Shown piece by piece: positions 55,148-64,000 of a stretch of 64,000 nucleotides of DNA. The DNA is taken from NCBI GenBank assembly GCA_004295565.1, contig AP019416.1:2790001-2854000 (forward strand). Direction: 5' to 3'. The position numbers and the translations under genes were made by a program. Below the pieces are notes generated by a model, which made no database searches, was not told the origin of the DNA, and saw only the letters and a program-made list of their open reading frames with translations. The DNA comes from Vreelandella olivaria (GTDB lineage: Bacteria; Pseudomonadota; Gammaproteobacteria; Pseudomonadales; Halomonadaceae). The first letter of the stretch is position 1. Each line of letters opens with the position of its first letter.

Positions 55148-56878
55148 ATATTATTCTGATTACCGCCTGCCCTAGCGGCATGGCGACCACCTTCCTCGCG
55201 GCTAAGCGCCTGGAACAAGCCGCCCAGCGCCAAGGCTGGACAGTGCACGTGGAAATGCACGGGGAAGTCGCGCCGCTCCAGGCCGCTACTGCCGAACAGA
55301 TCGCCAATGCCGATTTGATCGTGGTCGCCGCCGATCACGTGCCTGCCCCGGAGCGCTTTGAAGGCAAGCGGCTATTCCAGGCGCCGATTGCCAGCGCCCT
55401 CCCCGACCCCAGCGCTTTTCTGGCTCAGGCCAAGCGCGAAGCACCGATTTATAGCGCACCTGCGGCCTCTACTAGCGCACCTACCGCTGCAAACAGCACG
55501 GGTGGTAAGAAAATCGTCGCGGTCACCGCCTGCCCCACCGGCGTGGCGCATACCTTTATGGCTGCCGAAGCACTCGCAGAGGCAGGCAAAGCCATGGGCC
55601 ACGCCATTCGTGTGGAGACCCAAGGCTCGGTGGGCGCACAAGATAAATTGACTGAAGAAGAGATCGCTGACGCCGACATAGTCGTACTGGCCTGCGATAT
55701 CGATGTTGATCCTGCGCGGTTTGCCGGCAAGCGCATCTACCGCACCTCGACGGGCAACGCCCTCAAAAACCCCGCCCCACCCTTGAAGCTGCGCTCAGCG
55801 AGGCCGCCATTGAGAGTGGAAATAGCAGTGCGGGCACAGCCAATAAGAGCGTCAAAGAGAAAGGCGTTTATAAGCACCTGCTCACCGGCGTTTCCTTTAT
55901 GCTGCCGATGGTCGTGGCGGGCGGCCTGCTGATTGCGCTCTCCTTTGTGTTCGGCATTGAGGCCTTTGAGCAGGAAGGCACCCTAGCCGCCGCGCTGATG
56001 CAGATCGGCGGTGGCACCGCCTTTGCGCTGATGATTCCGGTGCTGGCAGGCTATATCGCCTACTCCATCGCCGACCGCCCCGGCATCGCACCGGGTATGA
56101 TTGGCGGCATGCTGGCGGCCAATATCGGCTCCGGCTTTATCGGCGGCATTTTGGCCGGTTTCCTGGCGGGCTATGTGGCGCTGGCGGTGACTCGCTACGT
56201 CAAACTCCCTTCCAGTGTTGAATCCCTCAAACCTATTCTGATCATTCCGCTGGTGGCCAGCTTGGTCACCGGCCTGACCATGATCTACGTGATTGGCGAA
56301 CCGGTCGCGGCGCTGCTGAATGCCCTGACCAGCTTCCTGGAGTCCATGGGTTCCACCAACGCGGTGCTGCTGGGCATTCTGCTCGGCGCGATGATGTGCT
56401 TCGATCTGGGCGGCCCGGTCAACAAAGCCGCTTACACCTTTGGCGTGGGTTTGCTCGCCTCGGAAACTTACGGCCCTATGGCGGCGATTATGGCGGCGGG
56501 CATGGTGCCTGCTATTGGTATGGGCATTGCCAGCTTTGTGGCGCGCAACAAGTTCTCGGCGCCGGAGCGCGAAGCAGGCAAAGCTTCTTTGTACTAGGCC
56601 TCTGCTTTATCAGTGAAGGCGCGATCCCCTTTGCGGCGAAAGACCCGCTACGCGTTATCCCCGCTTGCATGGTGGGCGGCGCACTCACCGGTGCCCTCTC
56701 GATGCTGGTAGGTGCAAAACTGATGGCGCCTCACGGCGGCATCTTTGTCCTGCTGATCCCCAACGCCATTACCCCGGCACTGCTCTACCTTGGCACTATT
56801 GTGGTTGGCTCGCTGGTAACGGGGTTAGGCTATGCCTTTATCAAACGCGGCGCGGCCCAAGTAGCACTCGCCACCTAA
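55144..56878 (+). CDS. fruA: Fructose-specific PTS EIIBC component (two frame breaks)
   Basis: Membrane permease that imports and phosphorylates fructose to fructose-1-phosphate, about 578 residues. Two IIB domains come first, with cysteines in [14 protein letters not shown] (about residue 9) and [15 protein letters not shown] (about residue 130), then IIC with about ten helices ([66 protein letters not shown]). Breaks lie near 55785 and 56590. It is last in fruBKA and is followed by a terminator. Confidence 0.94.
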
Positions 56879-56896
56879 CCGTAGTTACCAAAAATG

Positions 56897-56923
56897 AGGG
56901 CAGGCGAACATGCCTGCCCTTTT
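56897..56923 (+). terminator. Terminator of fruBKA
   Basis: A 9-bp stem AGGGCAGGC with its complement and a 6-base loop, ending in TTTT, lies 18 bases past the fruA stop. Confidence 0.88.
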
Positions 56924-56992
56924 AAATACGTTGCTTTACGCATTTAATATCTGTTCACAGTACCTACACCCTCTACTCTTTGTCACTTTTTA

Positions 56993-57007
56993 TGTAGTAT
57001 TTTTACA
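56993..57007. promoter_or_regulatory. HexR-like operator upstream of pgi
   Basis: TGTAGTATTTTTACA fits TGTART-N3-WYTACA and lies 57 bases above the pgi start. Confidence 0.6.
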
Positions 57008-57063
57008 TAGCCTACTTTTTCGATTTTGATCACCTACTTCATCTATAACAAACGGATCGCCCT

Positions 57064-58729
<1,666 letters not shown>

Positions 58730-58755
58730 GCTAGGTTGGTAAACGGTAGAAAAAC

Positions 58756-58787
58756 AAACGCCTTGGTTTGAGAGAGCCAAGGCGTTT
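58756..58787 (+). terminator. Terminator after pgi
   Basis: An 11-bp stem AAACGCCTTGG with its complement and a 10-base loop lie 27 bases past the pgi stop. Flanking A and T runs would allow action on both strands, although no gene converges closely. Confidence 0.75.
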
Positions 58788-58874
58788 ATTCTCGCCGCTA
58801 TACGGTAAGTTACATAACATCAACGAACTAGAAAGTCAGAACGAACTTATTATCGATTGTGGTAAACGTTACTA

Positions 58875-59378
58875 TCACTGGATCTCCCAGTACATAATAT
58901 GTTGAGGCCCCGCAGCCCCTCCCAGGTATTGCTCACCTGTTTCATGGAAGCCCGCCTTTTGGTAACAGATGTGAGCCGCAGGGTTCTTGGCGTTCACCGT
59001 CAGGTAGATTCGGGGATAATTCGCATAGTTTTCTTTAAGGTAGGGAAACAGCGCTTTAACAGCCAACGTCCCAAGCCCTCTGCCCTGGTGCTTAGCGTCA
59101 ATGAGAAAAGCACGTAAACCAATACTGCCTTCGATACAAAAATCATAGCTCTCCGCGTAGGCTATATCGATTTTAAAACATCCGACCACTTGGTCATTGT
59201 GTTTAATCACATGCAGGTGCGTCGCATCATCGCTATCAGCGAGAAACTCCTTAGCGGTTCCCACAAACTTCACCTGATCATCGTGCACCGCGATACTGCG
59301 CACCTTGGTGATTTCCGGTGCCTTAAGTTTTCCAGCCTGATCATTTAGTGTTCGCAGCTCTTGTAAGTAATGTGACAC
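58875..59378 (-). CDS. GNAT-family N-acetyltransferase
   Basis: A 167-residue acetyltransferase of unknown substrate. The acetyl-CoA motif A is KHQGRGLGTLAVKALFPYL near residue 95; motif B follows as LTVNAKNPAAHICYQKAGFHETGEQYL. No frame break. It has no partner gene and is read away from pgi. Confidence 0.85.
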   Translation of the reverse strand: MSHYLQELRTLNDQAGKLKAPEITKVRSIAVHDDQVKFVGTAKEFLADSDDATHLHVIKHNDQVVGCFKIDIAYAESYDFCIEGSIGLRAFLIDAKHQGRGLGTLAVKALFPYLKENYANYPRIYLTVNAKNPAAHICYQKAGFHETGEQYLGGAAGPQHIMYWEIQ

Positions 59379-59481
59379 CTTTCAATGTAAGCCACCGCTA
59401 TCAAGGATCTTCAGTATACATATATCTAATATGTCTGGGCTTTCTCTCTTTACCGTTTCCTACCATAAAAGTGGTTAAACA

Positions 59482-60027
59482 TCATATTGAAGTCTCCTCC
59501 GGAATCAACGCCAGCAGGTCGGTGACACCAATATCTACACCGGCTTGGGAGAATAAAGTAGATGCCTGCCCGCGGTGGTGAGTTTGGTGATTGAAGAAGT
59601 GAACGATCAGGCTTGAGTAGCGTCGTTTTGAGGCCACTCCTTTTGTGTTGTGATAACTCAGCGTGGTACTCAAATCGTCGTCTGTCAGCGCCCCTACCCA
59701 GTTAATAATCACGGTATCGAGCCATTGGCGATGCGCTTTCAATCCCTTCAAGTCATCAAAGAGAATCTGGTCAAGACGAGCTGGCGTAGGTAGTGCCTCC
59801 ATTACCTCAAGCGTTCTTGCGGAAGAGGAGGCGTGTGTTGCAAACCGTTTGAGCCAAATCGTGTCGGCTACCGCGATGTGGTTTAGGGTGCCAAAAATCG
59901 AGCCGAAGAACGCGCCACGCTCTTCCGTCAGTTCAGAGCCGCTCAGCGTACCGGCGGCATCATAGAGTTTAGCGTTCATCCACTGGTTATAAGTGGCTAA
60001 CTGCTCGAAGTGGTGTTGAAGTGTCAT
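59482..60027 (-). CDS. DinB-family protein
   Basis: A four-helix-bundle DinB/DfsB protein of 181 residues from the ATG at 60027 (MTLQHHFEQLATYNQWMN), chosen because family members begin there; an in-frame start lies 12 codons upstream. Metal-ligand histidines are seen in GTLNHIAVADTIW and FFNHQTHHRGQASTL. The family includes thiol S-transferases and damage-induced proteins; its role here is unknown. No frame break. Confidence 0.85.
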   Translation of the reverse strand: MTLQHHFEQLATYNQWMNAKLYDAAGTLSGSELTEERGAFFGSIFGTLNHIAVADTIWLKRFATHASSSARTLEVMEALPTPARLDQILFDDLKGLKAHRQWLDTVIINWVGALTDDDLSTTLSYHNTKGVASKRRYSSLIVHFFNHQTHHRGQASTLFSQAGVDIGVTDLLALIPEETSI

Positions 60028-60095
60028 GAGTTCAGACCTTTCCTTATCAAAAGCAGCACCCATTTAGAACGTTTGAATATGGGCGAAGAGCAGCA

Positions 60096-60828
60096 TTACC
60101 GCCCGCCTGCCACATCAATAAATGATCCCGTGACATAAGAGGCTTCGTCCGAGAGCAACCAAGCGATGGTATTAGCCACTTCTTCAGCGCTACCGCCACG
60201 CTGCATAGGAATCTGGGGAGCTAAACGGTCAACTCGCCCTGGTTCTCCACCATCGGCATGCATATCAGTGTAGATAAAACCGGGACGAACGGCGTTAACA
60301 CGAATACCCGAGCCAGCAACTTCGCGAGACAACCCCTTTGTTAAGGTGTCCATGGCACCTTTCGATGCAGCGTAGTCAACATATTCAAAGGGCGATCCCG
60401 TTTGCGAGGCAAGCGATGAGACATTGACGATGGCACTACCTGCTGGAAAACGCCTGGCGGCTTCTCTGGAACACAGAAAACAGCTGACCACGTTGCTATT
60501 AAGCACTTGGTTGAAGCGCTCAAGGTCGATATCGACCAGCTTGGATTGAGTAAACAGAATGCCTGCATTGTTAACCAAATGCGTCACCTCGCCAAAGTGC
60601 TCTTCTGCTGCATCAAACAGGCGGATAACGTCAGCTTCACTGCTAACATCCGCTTGACAGGCAAACGCTTGGCCACCGTTACGTTCAATGGTATCAACCA
60701 CGTTATTCGCGCGATCCCTGTTCGCAAGATAGTTGACGCACACGGCATAGCCTTTTGCGCCTAGCAATTTTGCGGTGGCCGCTCCGATACCTCGGCTTCC
60801 CCCCTGTCACGATGACCACTTTCGACAT
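60096..60828 (-). CDS. Short-chain dehydrogenase/reductase (one frame break)
   Basis: Classical SDR, about 244 residues. The cofactor loop TGGSRGIGAATAKLLG is interrupted by an extra base in a six-G run near 60803; ATG 60828 gives MSKVVIVTGG. Also present: CQADVSSEADV, LVNNAGILFTQ, IVNVSSLAS and the catalytic YAASK, ending TGSFIDVAGGR. The substrate is unknown; it resembles glucose-dehydrogenase-like or 3-ketoacyl reductases. Confidence 0.88.
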
Positions 60829-60997
60829 AACGTTTCCTCGCTGGCTCTTTAGTCACAAACCCACCTAGCAGATTAAACCCACGATAGTTCTTTGGGTAGC
60901 GCCCTTTTAGCTACGGCAAGCTAATAAATTGGCTGGCTATTGATTTCTTGCCTCGCCACAACTACTGTATATAAAACCATATCAAAAGAGGTGAAAC

Positions 60998-62072
60998 ATG
61001 ACATCTCTTGGAACACCAAGCGCCTATAAGGGGCGCGGGGCAACCTATGACCCACACAACCGTTTTGCGCCCACCCACAGCGTGGCGGGAAGATGACGGC
61101 TGGTGGCGGGAAGAGGCCTCTACGACTATCGCCACCGAAGTGCGTGAGGAGGTGAGCAAAAGCGCGCTCTCCTGGAACAAATCGCCGGATTTACCCTTTG
61201 ATCGCTCACTGAACCCCTATCGCGGCTGCGAGCACGGCTGTGTTTACTGCTATGCCCGCCCCTCCCACGCTTACTGGGACTTATCACCAGGGTTGGATTT
61301 TGAAACCAAGCTGATTGCCCGCAATGGATTGGTAGAGCGTTTAACCGAAGAGCTTTGCCACCCTAATTACGTGTGCCGCCCGATCAACCTATCCGGCAAC
61401 ACCGACTGCTATCAGCCGTTAGAAGCCACCTACCAAACCACGCGCCGCCTACTTGAATTGCTGCTGGAGTGTCGCCATCCAGTAACGCTGGTAACTAAAA
61501 GCACCTTAGTGCTGCGCGATTTAGAGTTACTGGCGGAGATGGCCGAACACCGGCTGGTGCGCGTGTTTGTCAGTTTGACCAGCCTGGATGCCAACTTGAA
61601 ACGCACCTTAGAGCCACGGGCGGCATCTCCTCAAGCACGCTTGCGAGCGATTCGTGAACTGAATACTGCAGGTATCCCAGTGGGCGCACTGATTTCGCCG
61701 GTGATTCCAGGGCTAACTGATCATGAAATCGAAAAGCTTTTGGAAGCCGCCAGCCGCGCAGGGGCACGCACCGCCGCCTGGATGCTGCTACGTTTACCCT
61801 ATGAAGTAGCACCGCTATTTGAAGCCTGGTTAGAAGCCCACTACCCGGAGCGCGCGGCTAAAGTGATGAGCCTAATGCGTCAGTGCCGTGGCGGTAAGGC
61901 GTACGATGCCAAGTTTGGTAAGCGCTTTCGCGGTGAAGGGGTGTTTGCCGATTTAATTGCGCAACGCTTTGCCCGCGCCAGCCGCCAGTGGAACATGCAG
62001 GATCGCACCGAGCAGGGCTTGAACACCCGGGATTTTCGCCCGCCACGAGCGCAACAGGATTTATTCATTTAA
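60998..62072 (+). CDS. PA0069-family radical SAM protein (one frame break)
   Basis: Radical SAM protein, about 357 residues. The iron-sulphur cysteines are in NPYRGCEHGCVYCYARPSHAY (CxxxCxxC). ATG 60998 (MTSLGTPSAYKGRGATYDPHNRF), with AAAGAGGTG upstream, is preferred over a later start because GRGATxxPxNRF is conserved in the family; this needs one added base near 61085, before EDDGWWREEA. VTLVTKSTLVLRDLELL and MSLMRQCRGGKAYDAKFGKR also match. The family is widespread and related to SplB-like proteins; its substrate is not established. Confidence 0.88.
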
Positions 62073-62113
62073 GCTAAGCGGCAGATGCAACAATTAGCTG
62101 CAAAGGAAGCCGA

Positions 62114-62413
62114 ATGCCCACGCTTAGCAAAACCAAATCGAGTTTTTACCGCCGCTTATATGTCGCCCATTTGATCGAACAAGGTGTTGCCAGCGTGCCT
62201 GCGTTAATTGAGGCCACCGGCATGCCGAGGCGCACTGCACAGGATACAATTACTTCTCTCGCTGAGTTGGATATCGAGTGTGTATTTACTAAAGATGACG
62301 GCGAGCGCCACAACATTGGTCGCTACCAAATACGCGACTGGGGCGCGATTGATCCACGCTGGGTGGCTACCAATGCAGAGCGCCTTAAACAGGCACTTGG
62401 CTATTCCATTTAG
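62114..62413 (+). CDS. Winged-helix DNA-binding protein, small
   Basis: A 99-residue protein built around one winged helix: FYRRLYVAHLIEQG, then VPALIEATGMPRRTAQDTITSLAELDIECVF and a wing GERHNIGRYQIRDWG. I recognise the fold but not a named family member; similar short proteins are common in gammaproteobacteria. Possible targets are unknown. It follows the radical SAM gene by 41 bases and converges with the ATPase gene. Confidence 0.75.
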   Translation: MPTLSKTKSSFYRRLYVAHLIEQGVASVPALIEATGMPRRTAQDTITSLAELDIECVFTKDDGERHNIGRYQIRDWGAIDPRWVATNAERLKQALGYSI

Positions 62414-62436
62414 CTCTCTTCATTTAGTTAGCTCTC

Positions 62437-64000
62437 TTAATCCGGCTCAGCCCAGGCTAACCGCGCAGCGTTGAGGGTAACCGTCAGCGAGCTTGCTGCC
62501 ATGGCGAGCACTGCGATTAGCGGGGGGATTGCCATCACGATCACCAAACCGAGCGCCAGCGTGTTATAGAGCGCCGAAAAGAACAGGTTTTGAACCATAG
62601 TGCGCCGGGTGCGTTGGGCAATGCCAAGCAATTTCACTACCCGCCAATTCCTGGTGTCATAAGCTGAGCAGAAGCCCCTCCCGGGCGGCCTCGCTGGCAC
62701 TCAGTGGCGCGATACCCACATCTGCCGCAGCCAGACTCAAGGTATCGTTTAAGCCATCCCCCACGTAGAGCGCTGGCGATGGCAGCCCTTGCAACAACCG
62801 CGCTTTGGCTTCCGGCGAGCGCTGGGCATAGCAAGCTCCTTTTCCTAACCCCACCCGCTCCCCTAACCAACTCACTGCCCCTGCCGATCACCGCTGATCA
62901 TCGCTACCACATACCCTGACGCGAGCAGATGTTTCACGCTGGGCTCGGCATCTTTCACAGGTTGATCAATAAGATAGAGCGTGGCTAGCCAACCCGCCTT
63001 ATCGGCGATCATCACTTGAGAAGCAAAGGCCAGCGCTGCGTCTTCCGCTTGGGCAGGCAGTGCTATCTGTTGACTAGCGAGCCAAGCGGCGCGGCCCACC
63101 GTGAGCCACTCACCGCTGTTGAGTTGCACGCGGCGCCCTTCCCCGGAGTATCGTTAACCTGCAGGTAAGGCTCAGGGCGCTGATCGCGTTGACTGCCTGA
63201 CCAGTTCGCCAGCGCTTGTGCTAAAGGGTGCTCGCTACCAGCAACGGCGGCCCAGAGTTTGCGCTGCAGGGTGGGTTCATCAACACCTTCCCTTGCTGCC
63301 CAATGAAGCACCGTATGGCTGCCGGTGGTCAGGGTGCCGGTTTTATCCAGTGCGACCGAGCGAATACGTGCCAGGGTTTCAAGCGCGGCGGGGTCGCGCA
63401 GCGCGATACCTTGCTGCATTGCCTGGCCGCTACCCGCCAAGCTTGCCAGCGGCACCGCAAGCCCGACGGCGCAGGGGCATGCCACGACTAATACGGAAAG
63501 CGCGCGCACCAAGGCATCTTCCCAACCCAACCCGAATAACAGCGCGGTGGGCAGTGTCAGTAACGCGAGCCCTAGTGCTAGCGGGCTTAGCCAGGCGGCA
63601 AAACGATCAGCGAGCTTCTGCAGTTCACCTTTTTTGGCCTGATAGCGGCGCATTTCATCACACAGCCGATCCAACCGCCGCTGGCCCACCCCTGCGCTGA
63701 CCTGCATAACAATAGGCGTGGTACCCAGATAACGGCAGCCCGCGTATATCGTCTGCCCTGCTTGAAAATGTCGCGGCACGCTTTCCCCAGTCAGTGAGGC
63801 GGTGTCGATCCAACCGGGCGCTTCAAGGGTGCCGTCGAGAGCCACCATCGCACCGGACGCTAGCTCGATGCGCATTCCCTTTGCCACTTCTTCTACTGGG
63901 AGAGATAGCCACCTTTCGCCTTGCCAAACTGTAACGTTGTCGTCTGGCAGCGCCAGGGCATCGAGCGCTTTTAACCCCCGATGGCGGCACAGCGTTTCCA
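62437..64000 (-). CDS. Heavy-metal (copper-type) P1B ATPase, partial (several frame breaks)
   Basis: C-terminal two thirds of a metal-exporting P-type ATPase running off the right edge. Visible are the actuator loop DTASLTGESVPRHF, the metal-binding helix VVACPCAVGLAVPLASL (CPC), the phosphorylation site VALDKTGTLTTGSH, the HP pair GSEHPLAQAL, and YVGDGLNDTLSLAAADVGIA, then two final helices. Breaks lie near 63130, 62880 and 62660. The CPC motif and DGLND ending fit copper ATPases of the CopA or CcoI/FixI type; without the N-terminus and neighbours I cannot choose. Confidence 0.85.

Overview
The window looks like chromosome of a moderately halophilic gammaproteobacterium of the Halomonas type (Halomonadaceae). 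The reasons are the Entner-Doudoroff-centred sugar metabolism, the unusually rich set of potassium importers, and two GH13 alpha-glucosidases, one of which closely resembles what I remember of the Halomonas sp. H11 enzyme. This is an inference from protein similarity recalled from memory, not a search. More than 50 single-base frame breaks, most of them in short homopolymer runs, hit about 37 otherwise well conserved genes. I read them as uncorrected sequencing errors, so genes are annotated as one CDS across the breaks.

Layout. 0-4 kb: a galactonate (De Ley-Doudoroff) operon: regulator end, dgoD, dgoK, dgoA and an SMP-30 lactonase. 4.1-8.9 kb, minus strand: an SSS sugar symporter and the zwf-pgl-eda operon. 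9-11.7 kb: an AT-rich insert with a broken membrane gene and ktrAB, flanked by a duplicated 47-nt regulatory sequence. 11.9-15.7 kb: malEFG. 15.8-26.9 kb: a potassium block with trkH, kdpFABCDE and trkA. 26.9-28.8 kb: ECF sigma factor, anti-sigma factor and a DUF3455 protein. 28.9-31.8 kb: a probable ISL3-type mobile element with matched terminal inverted repeats and an 8-bp target duplication; it carries a BKACE (DUF849) enzyme and a WYL regulator. 31.85-39.1 kb, minus strand: lamB, malT, an alpha-glucosidase and malK, the other half of the maltose system. 39.5-46.7 kb: a second alpha-glucoside system, aglEFGAK plus aglR. 46.7-50 kb: gapA diverging from pykA, then mgsA. 50-58.7 kb: cra diverging from fruBKA, then pgi. 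58.9-64 kb: housekeeping and unassigned genes, ending inside a heavy-metal P-type ATPase.

How it fits together. Maltose, sucrose-like alpha-glucosides, fructose and galactonate all enter here and converge on glucose-6-phosphate, pyruvate and glyceraldehyde-3-phosphate. HexR-like sites precede zwf, gapA/pykA and pgi. A Cra box lies between cra and fruB. Three copies of a CTTAATCGATTAAG palindrome lie between lamB and aglE, probably bound by AglR. MalT-box-like sequences precede malE. The potassium block and the mobile element now separate malEFG from malK.
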